Of a DNA stretch of 64,000 bases, positions 1 through 7,843 are shown one piece after another. Within the stretch, counting starts at the first letter, position 1. Every line of letters starts with the position of its first letter. Under the pieces are notes generated by a model. It worked only from the letters and a program-made list of their open reading frames with translations, had not been told where the DNA came from and searched no databases. The stretch covers positions 24,350 through 88,349 of the forward strand of contig QULU01000017.1 of the NCBI GenBank assembly GCA_003481775.1, written 5' to 3'. The position numbers were made by a program, and so were the translations under genes. The stretch comes from Clostridiaceae bacterium OM02-2AC (lineage in GTDB: Bacteria > Bacillota_I > Bacilli_A > Erysipelotrichales > Erysipelotrichaceae).

Positions 1-1056
1 ATATAGCGTTGTATACAAAATATAGAGCACACTGATGTATTTAAAGCCGTCTACGATCCAACCATATGCAAGCAGAGCATCCGCATGTTTGCCGAGCATA
101 AACAGGTTGGCAAAGGGCAGAATACACATACTGATGGAAAGCAGACGCATTCCTCTGGTAAGCAGATGTTTTTTCGATAATGGAGAGAGCAGGGTATTGA
201 TTTCCAGAATCTTATACATCATAAGAAAATAAGCTGCGTCCATGAAAACATAAAATACAGTCACATGAGAGATTCCCCACATACGGAGAAGCTCTCTGGA
301 TGCATACAGAGAAAAGGCAAGGGTAGCTGCCGCAAAGCAGCGGGATACGCTGTCTCTGCGGTTTCTGATCCATAAATTCAGAGAATACAATCCAGTGCTC
401 AGAGAGGAAAATACAAGAAATCCGTAAAATAAGACTTTGCGCAGAATCATGCTCTGTATCCCCTGCGGGGTGGATACTATGCAGGGATAATACATACCGC
501 TGTAATAATGTGTATCGTTTGCCGCAATGACATAAAGGGTATGAGCCTGTTCGGTGGAAAAGGTAATGACGGTATTTTGTATGCGGGCCTTAATGGGCGT
601 TGTTTTCACATTGCCATTGGATGCAACCAGTGTATCATCCAGCCATATTTCCGAAGCGATATCGATTTCAGGGAAGTAGATTGCAAGCGTCTGTCCGCTT
701 TCTGTTGCCGGAATGCTCAGCTGATAGCTGGATACACCATAAGGCGAGCGTGCTGCATCACGCATGGAAAAATCCGGATACTGGCCGAGATAGGTATAGA
801 CCCCTTTGGCATCCTGATTGGTCGTGGCATTGCGATAGATATGTGGATAAAACAGCCAGTTATCCACCAGAGAATACAGTGCATTATTCTCCAGCCTCAG
901 CTGACTGCTTAAAAGCTGTCCATTTTTTACCGGAGCCTGTACATTGTGATATTTGTTATCATAGCGATTGATGAAGGAAAGGAAGAATGAGGAGCTTAGG
1001 ATGATGAGGATAATCATAAAAAAGGGACGTATTCTATTCATGATCGCTGCTTTCAT
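1..1056 (-). CDS. 7TMR-DISM-type membrane sensor protein, 3' end beyond window
   Basis: This reading frame runs open from the window edge to a start at 1056, so only about 352 N-terminal residues are seen. An N-terminal membrane segment is followed by an extracellular beta-rich domain of about 180 residues containing IYFPEIDIASEIWLDD, which resembles the 7TMR-DISM extracellular domain. At least three or four hydrophobic helices follow from about residue 195. Such proteins usually continue into a histidine kinase or GGDEF output, which cannot be seen here. ATG 1056 is chosen because AAAGGAAG sits 8 nt upstream; ATG 1041 is an in-frame alternative. The ligand is unknown. Confidence 0.7.
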   Translation of the reverse strand, partial: MKAAIMNRIRPFFMIILIILSSSFFLSFINRYDNKYHNVQAPVKNGQLLSSQLRLENNALYSLVDNWLFYPHIYRNATTNQDAKGVYTYLGQYPDFSMRDAARSPYGVSSYQLSIPATESGQTLAIYFPEIDIASEIWLDDTLVASNGNVKTTPIKARIQNTVITFSTEQAHTLYVIAANDTHYYSGMYYPCIVSTPQGIQSMILRKVLFYGFLVFSSLSTGLYSLNLWIRNRRDSVSRCFAAATLAFSLYASRELLRMWGISHVTVFYVFMDAAYFLMMYKILEINTLLSPLSKKHLLTRGMRLLSISMCILPFANLFMLGKHADALLAYGWIVDGFKYISVLYILYTTLY

Positions 1057-1545
1057 TAGAAATGCTTCCTTTGCCGGCTACAGCTATAAAGAAAAGCTGC
1101 TTCCTGCCCTGTACGTGTGGTATGGAGTGCAGCTGTATATGGAATACGTTTGATCCATAACGGTATGTTCATATTCATCATCCTTTTCTTTATTTTATCA
1201 TTCATGCGAAAATATACAAATATAAATCAATGTTTTATGATTGCTGCATTGACTTAAGGTACAGGAAGCCATGATGCACACGGCATTTACATTGACATTG
1301 CGGTATAAAGGCTTCAGCTGAAGCCTTTGCAACGTGAGCATATAGTGATCGATAGAAAGAAAGTGTTTGCAGCTGTCGTGAAGAATCACGACTTGCCATT
1401 TTTCCTTCATACGTTTATAATTCAAAATGAAGAGAGCTCCCATGAGCAGCATCACGCAAGCGTGCAGCTTTGCTGTATATAACAGCCGGAAGCATGCTTG
1501 CCAGCCGATGAAAGGCAGAGAACAGAAGGATTACAGGAGGCAGCT
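1057..1545. other. Intergenic region with 22-nt perfect palindrome
   Basis: This region separates the divergent sensor gene and the M20 gene. A perfect inverted repeat lies at 1307-1328, with half-sites AAAGGCTTCAG and CTGAAGCCTTT and no loop. It has no T-run, so it is better read as a possible protein-binding site than a terminator. An 85-codon minus-strand frame at 1198-1455 has no ribosome binding site and no recognisable domain, so it is not called. Confidence 0.4.
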
Positions 1546-2715
1546 ATGCAGATAGATACATGGATAAAAAAAGAGCAGGAGTCTTTGATTGCACTTCGCC
1601 GCTGGTTTCACATGCATCCGGAACCCAGCATGAAGGAATATCAGACAGCCGCAAAAATAGAGGAGGAGCTGACGCGCATTGGCGTTGCGCATCGTCGAAT
1701 CAGAGAAACCGGTGTTTTTGCCAGCATATGCGGAGAAAAAGGAAGTGGAAGGGTTCTCGTTCTGCGTGCGGATATGGATGCCCTGTCTATGGAGGATCAG
1801 CTGGATCAGCCCTATCGCAGTGTGAATCCCGGTTGTGCACATGCCTGCGGTCATGATGCCCATACAGCGGTATTGCTGCATGCGGTGAAGCTGCTGCAGG
1901 AGCGAAGACATGAATTCGCCGGTGAAATCCGTTTCTTTTTTCAGCCGGGAGAGGAAATCGGACAGGGGGCGCGTACCTTTATTGAGGAAGGGTGTCTGGA
2001 TGGGGCAGATCGTATCTATGGAGCCCATATGTGCAGCAGTCTGGATGTGGGAACAATCTCTCTGACACCGGGACCAATCAATGCCAGCTGTGATTATTTC
2101 CGTATCATTGTGCAGGGAAAGGGGGCACATGTGTCCACACCGCAGAAGGGCGTTGATGCGCTGTATATCGCATCACAGATTGTGATAAATCTGCAGTCCA
2201 TCGTATCGCGCTCGCTGTCTCCGCTGGATACCGCGGTTGTTGGAATCGGTACGCTGCATGCCGGTACACAATATAATATTGTGGCGAAGGAGGCGCTGTT
2301 GGAGGGGACAACGCGCAGCTTCTCATCCCAGACAAGAGCCTATATCAATCAGCGCGTAGGTGAGATAGCACAGCAGACTGCTGCCTTATACGGTGGGAGT
2401 GCTCAGGTGGAATTCCGGGATTATGCGGCACCGCTGATCAATGACGGACAGGTAATTGATGAGATTACACCGCTTGCACAGAAAGTGGTCGGTAAGGATA
2501 GGGTGATTCATAATCAGGAGAAAATGATGCAGGCGGATGATTTTGCCGATTATTTAGCACATGTGCCGGGCTGCTATGTGTTTATCGGCTCCAGAAATTC
2601 CCAATCGTGTAATACCGGAAGGCCGCATCATCATGCGCAATTTGATATTGATGAGGATGCAATGCTGCTGTCCCTGGCTGTCTTTGTGCAGTATGCATTG
2701 CAGTATCTGGCATAA
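1546..2715 (+). CDS. M20-family amidohydrolase (hippurate / N-acyl amino acid hydrolase type)
   Basis: The 389-residue product is a cytosolic zinc-dependent amidohydrolase of the M20D group, which removes acyl groups from N-acylated amino acids or related amides. Metal-ligand motifs are intact: RADMDAL at 74-80, HACGHDAH at 99-106 and QPGEE at 133-137, with a dimerisation domain between about 185 and 300. The start at 1546 is chosen because AGGAGG lies 5 nt upstream; the frame stays open to 1498 but without a better site. It ends 46 nt before the next small gene and may be co-transcribed with it. Substrate cannot be told from sequence; hippurate or N-acetyl amino acids are typical of the family. 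Confidence 0.88.
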   Translation: MQIDTWIKKEQESLIALRRWFHMHPEPSMKEYQTAAKIEEELTRIGVAHRRIRETGVFASICGEKGSGRVLVLRADMDALSMEDQLDQPYRSVNPGCAHACGHDAHTAVLLHAVKLLQERRHEFAGEIRFFFQPGEEIGQGARTFIEEGCLDGADRIYGAHMCSSLDVGTISLTPGPINASCDYFRIIVQGKGAHVSTPQKGVDALYIASQIVINLQSIVSRSLSPLDTAVVGIGTLHAGTQYNIVAKEALLEGTTRSFSSQTRAYINQRVGEIAQQTAALYGGSAQVEFRDYAAPLINDGQVIDEITPLAQKVVGKDRVIHNQEKMMQADDFADYLAHVPGCYVFIGSRNSQSCNTGRPHHHAQFDIDEDAMLLSLAVFVQYALQYLA

Positions 2716-2761
2716 GCTAAGATCATAAGACAACAGAAAATAAGGAAAGAGGGAAGCGTTT

Positions 2762-3070
2762 ATGAATGAAAAAGTGAAGAAGGAACAGCTGCGCAGCTAT
2801 GCAGAAGGAATTTTGAAGCCGGAGGTTGTGGAGCGAATTGTGTATGTGGAGAGCTTTGCGGATGAAGAGGGCGATAGTGAGGTATGGCTTTTGGAGAGTG
2901 ATACCGGGAATGAGTACTGGCTGATCGAGGGGACATATCCGGCGAATATCATCCGAAAAAGCGGTATCTACCAGTCTGCCGAACGGGCCTTTGCGGCTTA
3001 TGTGGAAATGCTGCAGGAAGCACAGGCGGCACAAGAGCTGCCGGATCGGTTTCATCAGAATATGAGGTAG
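2762..3070 (+). CDS. Small acidic protein of unknown function
   Basis: This encodes 102 residues with GGAAAGAGGGAAG just upstream of the ATG. No family is recognised. The protein is soluble and acidic, with a helical N-terminus, a predicted beta-rich centre (YVESFADEEGDSEVWLLE, then EYWLIEGTYPANI) and a C-terminal helix (AERAFAAYVEMLQEAQ). It follows the M20 gene by 46 nt and is followed by a terminator at 3094, so the two may form a transcription unit. No function is assigned. Confidence 0.65.
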   Translation: MNEKVKKEQLRSYAEGILKPEVVERIVYVESFADEEGDSEVWLLESDTGNEYWLIEGTYPANIIRKSGIYQSAERAFAAYVEMLQEAQAAQELPDRFHQNMR

Positions 3071-3093
3071 AGATAATACAATAATAGAATGCG

Positions 3094-3115
3094 ACGGGAA
3101 TTTCCCGTTTTTTTT
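3094..3115 (+). terminator. Rho-independent terminator after M20 unit
   Basis: ACGGG and CCCGT arms, extended by AA/TT pairs and a small loop, are followed directly by eight T residues. It closes the M20 and small-protein unit ahead of the PTS operon. Confidence 0.7.
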
Positions 3116-3322
3116 GTAGTCTTTTACAATTTGAAAAGAAAAATAGTGTAGATTGTTCCCTGTTAAGGCACACACATGAATAAGATACGTGTTCCATCTG
3201 TTTTCCTTATGTGTCCTTTCCCGGTTTTATGGTTACACAGTAATTACAGATGATAAAAAGCATACAGAAATAATAGCCCTTTCACGACCACACATTCCTT
3301 TTTTGTGTAAAACATGTGCAGT

Positions 3323-3351
3323 TTGACAGCGGAAAAGGAGATGATTAAACT
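3323..3351 (+). promoter_or_regulatory. Candidate sigma-A promoter of the PTS operon
   Basis: A perfect -35 TTGACA at 3323-3328 is separated by 17 nt from TAAACT at 3346-3351. No -24/-12 (GG-N10-GC) element was found between 3180 and 3463. This matters because the nearby LevR-like regulator lacks the sigma-54 contact motif. The -10 box abuts a short ORF start at 3352, so this promoter and that ORF are unlikely both to be used as drawn. Confidence 0.5.
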
Positions 3352-3414
3352 ATGAGTGTAGCAGATGTAATCGCTTTCCTGATCGAACGCTTGCTATCTT
3401 GCATCGTGCTATAG
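3352..3414 (+). CDS. Possible 20-residue leader or membrane peptide
   Basis: ATG at 3352 follows AAAAGGAG with good spacing and opens a 20-codon frame, MSVADVIAFLIERLLSCIVL, ending in TAG at 3412-3414. The peptide is hydrophobic and could form a membrane helix. The ATG lies at or upstream of the start point expected from the TTGACA/TAAACT promoter, so it would need transcription from further upstream. It could equally be a chance ORF. Confidence 0.2.
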   Translation: MSVADVIAFLIERLLSCIVL

Positions 3415-3431
3415 AACACATAGGAATATAC

Positions 3432-3449
3432 AAAGTAATTGATTACTTT
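3432..3449. promoter_or_regulatory. Palindromic operator-like site before EIIA
   Basis: AAAGTAAT and ATTACTTT form a perfect inverted repeat around a TG centre, immediately 5' of the AGGAGG ribosome binding site of the EIIA gene. There is no T-run, so it is not a terminator. It could bind a repressor or fold over the translation start. The binding protein is unknown. Confidence 0.4.
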
Positions 3450-3463
3450 AGTCAGGAGGAAGC

Positions 3464-3901
3464 ATGGTTGGATTTTTAATTGCAACCCATGGAGGCTTTG
3501 CCAGAGGGATTCTTGACAGCATTGAGCTGATTGCGGGAAAACAGGAACGCATTGATACGATTTCCATTCTGCATGAAACCAGCATCGATGTCTTCGGAAA
3601 AGAACTTACAGATAAAATCGTACAGCTGGATGATGGTGACGGCGTGGTCGTATTCTGTGATTTGCTGCTGGCAAGTCCCTATAATCAGGCGACAATGAGC
3701 TATCGCGCTCTGCAGGGAAAACATGAATACCGGATTATGTCAGGTGCTAATCTGCCGATGATTCTGGAAGCCTTAAGCGGACGTATGCAAGACCTTGATC
3801 TTGATGCGATCAGTCATTTGGCACAGAATGCCGGAAAGGAAGGGATTCAGGAGTTTTTTGAAGAATTCGCCAAGGTTTCTAATACCGATATGATTCAGTA
3901 A
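3464..3901 (+). CDS. PTS system mannose-family EIIA component
   Basis: The 145-residue cytosolic protein accepts phosphate from HPr and passes it to EIIB in a mannose/fructose/sorbose-family phosphotransferase system. The phosphorylatable histidine is His9 in the N-terminal IATHGGFARG motif, and length matches the EIIA-Man family. AGGAGG lies 4 nt before the ATG. It is the first gene of a tightly spaced operon running to about 10.8 kb with the EIIB, EIIC and EIID partners. Sugar specificity is set by EIIC and EIID and cannot be read from this domain. Confidence 0.92.
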   Translation: MVGFLIATHGGFARGILDSIELIAGKQERIDTISILHETSIDVFGKELTDKIVQLDDGDGVVVFCDLLLASPYNQATMSYRALQGKHEYRIMSGANLPMILEALSGRMQDLDLDAISHLAQNAGKEGIQEFFEEFAKVSNTDMIQ

Positions 3902-3914
3902 AAGGAGAAGCGTT

Positions 3915-4385
3915 ATGAGCAATATTCTATTGGCACGAATTGATGACAGACTGATCCACGGCCAGGTGATGACATCCTGGGTACGCTTTGTAAAATCAAA
4001 AAATATTTTGATTATCGATGATGAAACCTATCACGACACCTTCATCCGCTCCTTTATCACCATGGTGGTACCAAGAGGAATTCAGATACAGGTGCTGGAT
4101 ACAAAAGCAGGTATTGCATATTTACGAGATTATGACGGTGCCGGGCTTGTCCTACTGGCAAAGTATCCGCAAACCTTTTATCTGTTGCTGGAGGGAGGCA
4201 TCGAGCTTCATGAAATCATCATCGGCGGTATGGGGGCACGGGAAAACCGAAAGGTACTATACAAGAATATATGTGCATCGGATGAAGAACTGGATGTATT
4301 AAAAAAACTGTATCACAGCGGTATATCGGTGAAAATACAAATCGTTCCGGAAGAAAAAGGGATTCCTCTGGAAACGCTGCTGTAG
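3915..4385 (+). CDS. PTS system mannose-family EIIB component (first copy)
   Basis: This 156-residue cytosolic EIIB takes phosphate from EIIA onto His15 in the motif IDDRLIHGQV and transfers it to the incoming sugar at EIIC/EIID. Length and motif fit the EIIB-Man/Fru/Sor family. It starts 13 nt after EIIA with AAAGGAG upstream. A second, diverged EIIB follows directly, so this copy may have a distinct partner or substrate role. Confidence 0.92.
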   Translation: MSNILLARIDDRLIHGQVMTSWVRFVKSKNILIIDDETYHDTFIRSFITMVVPRGIQIQVLDTKAGIAYLRDYDGAGLVLLAKYPQTFYLLLEGGIELHEIIIGGMGARENRKVLYKNICASDEELDVLKKLYHSGISVKIQIVPEEKGIPLETLL

Positions 4386-4433
4386 GTCAATCGTGGGAAT
4401 GGAAGAATTCGCACAACGTAAAGGAGAAGAATT

Positions 4434-4907
4434 ATGAAACAGATTGTATTTGCAAGAATTGATGACCGTCTGATTCACGGACAGGTCATGACTGCCTGGC
4501 TGAAGCAGTGCGATGCCAATGAGGTTGTTATTATCGACAACGAGCTTTGCAAGGATACCTTTGTGGTCATGATGATGAAATCACTGATACCATCAACCAT
4601 TTCCCTGAAGGTATTCAATGATACAGATGCTGCAGCCTATCTAAAGGCAGATGAAAAAGGGGAGAAAATTCTGATTCTGGTCAAAACACCGCAGGCAATT
4701 CTGACATTGCTGAACAATGGCGTAAAGCTGCAATATCTCAATGTCGGCGGCATGGGGATGAAGGCCGGAAGAAGCAAGCTTTATAAAAATATTGCCGCTT
4801 CTGATGAGGAACGTGAGGTTTTTCGAGAGCTGCGGAAGATGGAGCTGCTGATGAAGGTACAGGTCGTACCTACGGAAAAGGCTGAGGATTTAGGGAAATA
4901 TCTTTAA
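4434..4907 (+). CDS. PTS system mannose-family EIIB component (second copy)
   Basis: This second EIIB has 157 residues and also keeps the phosphorylation site His15 in IDDRLIHGQV. It aligns with the first copy along its length but differs at many positions, so it is an older paralogue rather than a recent duplication. AAAGGAG lies upstream of the ATG. The gap to EIIC contains a strong hairpin at 4938-4960. Both copies look intact. Confidence 0.92.
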   Translation: MKQIVFARIDDRLIHGQVMTAWLKQCDANEVVIIDNELCKDTFVVMMMKSLIPSTISLKVFNDTDAAAYLKADEKGEKILILVKTPQAILTLLNNGVKLQYLNVGGMGMKAGRSKLYKNIAASDEEREVFRELRKMELLMKVQVVPTEKAEDLGKYL

Positions 4908-4937
4908 TACAATAGATTATTTGAAACGAAAGGAGAA

Positions 4938-4960
4938 ACGGCTGTATAGCTAACAGCCGT
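4938..4960 (+). promoter_or_regulatory. Intercistronic hairpin between EIIB2 and EIIC
   Basis: ACGGCTGT and ACAGCCGT form a perfect 8-bp stem with a 7-nt loop. It sits between two Shine-Dalgarno-like sequences, AAAGGAGAA on its 5' side and AAGGAA on its 3' side. No T-run follows, so a role in mRNA processing or in tuning EIIC translation is more likely than termination. Confidence 0.4.
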
Positions 4961-4971
4961 AAGGAATACGT

Positions 4972-5733
4972 ATGCATATAAATGTAATTCAGGCGATTCT
5001 GATTGGGTTTTTATACTTCCTGTGTCAGAGTGGTACGCCATGGCTGACAGCATTCATGGGGAATTATGTCCGTCAGCCGCTGGTAAACGGGGCGATTGTG
5101 GGTTTGATCATGGGGGATCCTGTGCAGGGCTTGATCATCGGTTCTGCTATCAATCTTCCATTTATCGGTGTGATTATGGTCGGCAGTACGATGCCGACTG
5201 ACTCTGCGCTTGCAGGAATCGTGGGGACAGCGCTGGCTCTTGCCAGTGGTGCATCTCCGGAGGTCGCGGTATCCATGGCGGTACCGATCGGTCTTTTGGG
5301 TAATCTGCTTTGGACGGTACACATGACGAAAAACTGTATCTTTGTTCATATGATGGATAAGGCAGCGGAAACCGGCGATGTGAAACGGATGAATTTCCTG
5401 CATGTATGGCCGCCACAGATTACGACTGCGTTTTTGATGACCATTCCGGTGGCGCTGGTCGTATACTTTGGTGCAGATGTTGCAAAAACAGCAATTGATT
5501 CATTATCCGGTATGCCGCTTCATATGCTGGAGGTCATCGGCGGTGTGCTGCCTGCTGTTGGTATTGGTATGACACTGCGTATGCTGATGTCAAAAAAATC
5601 GGTTATTCTATTCTTTCTGCTGGGTTTCCTGATGGTGACCTATCAGGGATTCTCAATGATCGTTGTAGCATTATTTGCAATCATCATTGCCTATTTCTAT
5701 ACGGATCTATCTTCAAAAAGGACAGGTGAATAA
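4972..5733 (+). CDS. PTS system mannose-family EIIC component
   Basis: This 253-residue integral membrane protein is the EIIC subunit of a mannose/fructose/sorbose-family transporter and forms the sugar channel with EIID. Multiple hydrophobic segments are visible, with the conserved stretches NGAIVGLIMGDPVQG near residue 40 and GLLGNLLWT near residue 110. It ends 2 nt before EIID. The start lies behind an intercistronic hairpin with AAGGAA as ribosome binding site. Confidence 0.9.
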   Translation: MHINVIQAILIGFLYFLCQSGTPWLTAFMGNYVRQPLVNGAIVGLIMGDPVQGLIIGSAINLPFIGVIMVGSTMPTDSALAGIVGTALALASGASPEVAVSMAVPIGLLGNLLWTVHMTKNCIFVHMMDKAAETGDVKRMNFLHVWPPQITTAFLMTIPVALVVYFGADVAKTAIDSLSGMPLHMLEVIGGVLPAVGIGMTLRMLMSKKSVILFFLLGFLMVTYQGFSMIVVALFAIIIAYFYTDLSSKRTGE

Positions 5734-5735
5734 TC

Positions 5736-6578
5736 ATGGAAGAAACAAGGAATGAAGTAAAACAGGAAAAGAGAATTACCAATAAAGACCTCATGAAGGT
5801 CTGGTGGAGATGGGTGTTTTTTCAGGAAGCGAGTGTCAGCTATGAGCGGCTGCAGGCTCCCGGATTCTTCTATGCCATATCTCCGGTGCTGGTGAAGCTG
5901 TATGGGGATAATCCGGAGGAGCTGACAGCAGCCTGTAAGCGGCATATGCAATTTTATAACTCTGAGCCTTATTGCGGTCTTGCAATTCATGGTATCACAC
6001 TGGCGCTGGAGGAGGAGCGTGCCAATGGAGCACCTATCAGCGATGAAGCAATCAACTCTTTAAAAACAGGTCTGATGGGACCGCTGGCAGGTTTGGGAGA
6101 TTCCGTTCGTGCCGGTACCATTGCGCCAATCGTTACTGCCTTTTGTATCAGTATCGGTCAGACAGGTAATTTGATTGCGCCTTTCCTTTTGGAGGGTATT
6201 CTGGTAGCGATTGTTTGGCCGTTTGCCATCTGGCTCCTGAAGAAATCCTATCATACAGGAAAAGAAGGTATTCAGGAAATTTTCTCCAGTGGCAAGTTGA
6301 ACTGGATAACAACAATGACCTCCACACTGGGTGGAATTACACTTGGGGCACTGGCTGCCAGCTATGTTACGCTGACCTCACCGCTTGAATTTGTTCTGGG
6401 GAAGGGAAGCAAGATTGCCTTGCAGGCGGATGTGCTGGATGTAATATTGAAAAACATACTGCCATTGAGTATGGTTCTGCTCTCTGTTTATCTCCTTAAC
6501 AAAAAGGTATCCGCAGTAAAAATCATACTGATTCTGGCTGCTATATGTGCGCTCGGTGTACTGATCGGAATATTCTAA
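5736..6578 (+). CDS. PTS system mannose-family EIID component
   Basis: This 280-residue membrane protein is the EIID subunit and pairs with EIIC. Family features are visible: RWVFFQEASVSYERLQAPGF near the N-terminus, FYNSEPYCGLAIHGITLALEE, and GLMGPLAGLGDSVRAGT in the middle, followed by hydrophobic C-terminal helices. It starts 2 nt after EIIC with AGGTGA upstream, so the two are probably translationally coupled. Confidence 0.92.
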   Translation: MEETRNEVKQEKRITNKDLMKVWWRWVFFQEASVSYERLQAPGFFYAISPVLVKLYGDNPEELTAACKRHMQFYNSEPYCGLAIHGITLALEEERANGAPISDEAINSLKTGLMGPLAGLGDSVRAGTIAPIVTAFCISIGQTGNLIAPFLLEGILVAIVWPFAIWLLKKSYHTGKEGIQEIFSSGKLNWITTMTSTLGGITLGALAASYVTLTSPLEFVLGKGSKIALQADVLDVILKNILPLSMVLLSVYLLNKKVSAVKIILILAAICALGVLIGIF

Positions 6579-6679
6579 TGTAATTTGGGTCTATGCACAG
6601 CATCGATCCATTTTTTCAAAAAGGCGAAGGAAAGGAGAGGTATGAGGCATTTCTAACATGCTTCATACGTGAACGATAT

Positions 6680-7843
6680 ATGAAGGTATTACCTTATCGC
6701 ACCTATGCAGAGGTGAATCTGCAACAGCTGAAAGAAAATACAAGAAAAGTAAGAGCTTTGCTTTCAAAGGATACCAAACTGTTAGCTGTGCTGAAGGCAG
6801 ATGGCTATGGACATGGAGCAGTCCGTATCGCAAAAGCCATTGAGGATATGAGTGACTGGTTTGCAGTGGCATCCTTTTACGAGGCAAGAGAGCTGCGTGA
6901 TCAGGGTATTACGATTCCCATTCTGGTATTCGGCTTTCTTGATGACAGCAATATAGAGGAGGCAGTACAGAAGAATATTACCTGCAGTGCGCTGTCCTAT
7001 TCATACGCCCTGCATATCGCAGAGTTGTGTGAACAGAAAAGGCTTCGCCTATCCATGCATATCAAGCTGGATACCGGCTTTCACCGTCTGGGGATTGCAT
7101 GCGAGGAGGAGCGTATCGCAGAGGCCTACAAAGAAGTGCGGACGTTATATGAGCTTCCGCAGCTTCAGATTACCGGCATTTACACACACTTTTCCACAGC
7201 AGGCAGCAAAGCATTACAGGATGAAGCCTTTCTTGCTCGGCAGTATCGGCTGTTCTGTGATATGCTGCACCGTCTTGAAGAAGATCAGATAGATCCCGGT
7301 ATTCGTCACTGCTGCAATTCCAAGGCAACACTCACCAATCCGGAAATGCATCTGGATATGGTACGGGTGGGGCTGTATCTGTATGGACTGGGATCGGATG
7401 CGGATATCGAATATCTGAAGCTGGAACCGATTGTTAACTGGAAAGCACGCATCTATGCAATACGTGATGTCAAGCAGGGAGAGGGGATTGGCTACAGCAG
7501 AACCTTCATCACGCCAAAGCCAATGCGCATCGCTGTTGTATCTCTGGGCTTTGCGGACGGATATTCCCGGTGTCTGTATGCATCGGATCAGGTGTATGTA
7601 CTGGTACACGGCAGACGCACACGTATTCTTGGTAAAATTTGCATGGATGTTATGATGATTGATATCACTGATATCCCGGATGTTAGGGTAAATGATACCG
7701 TTACCGTGCTGGGCAGTGAGGGAACCCAGCGCATCAGCGCCAATTTGCTTGGCCGGGAAACCGGTGGAACGGCAGTGGAGGTCACCTGTGGAATGGGAAA
7801 ACGCGTTCAGCGGGTTTATGTACATGACGAAGGAAACTGTTAA
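6680..7843 (+). CDS. alr: Alanine racemase family protein
   Basis: The product is a PLP-dependent racemase that interconverts L- and D-alanine in the family's usual reaction. With the start at 6680 it has 387 residues, typical of Alr. The PLP lysine is Lys39 in LLAVLKADGYGHGA, and the C-terminal catalytic tyrosine lies in GIGYSRTF. The frame is open to 6593, giving a 29-residue extension, but the family begins near PYRTYAEVNL. A strong AAAGGAGAGG site at 6631-6640 serves an out-of-frame ATG that opens only four codons, followed by another four-codon frame ending just before 6680. Placement inside a PTS operon suggests a catabolic role rather than the cell-wall one. Confidence 0.88.
   Translation: MKVLPYRTYAEVNLQQLKENTRKVRALLSKDTKLLAVLKADGYGHGAVRIAKAIEDMSDWFAVASFYEARELRDQGITIPILVFGFLDDSNIEEAVQKNITCSALSYSYALHIAELCEQKRLRLSMHIKLDTGFHRLGIACEEERIAEAYKEVRTLYELPQLQITGIYTHFSTAGSKALQDEAFLARQYRLFCDMLHRLEEDQIDPGIRHCCNSKATLTNPEMHLDMVRVGLYLYGLGSDADIEYLKLEPIVNWKARIYAIRDVKQGEGIGYSRTFITPKPMRIAVVSLGFADGYSRCLYASDQVYVLVHGRRTRILGKICMDVMMIDITDIPDVRVNDTVTVLGSEGTQRISANLLGRETGGTAVEVTCGMGKRVQRVYVHDEGNC

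Noticed and set aside
508..971. Two overlapping plus-strand frames of 123-134 codons
   Set aside because: They are antisense to the open sensor-protein frame on the minus strand, which has a coherent membrane-protein sequence and a ribosome binding site.
1198..1455. 85-codon minus-strand frame
   Set aside because: There is no ribosome binding site and no domain; it contains the palindrome at 1307.
3180..3463. Sigma-54 promoter for the PTS operon
   Set aside because: No GG-N10-GC element was found, and the regulator lacks a visible GAFTGA motif.
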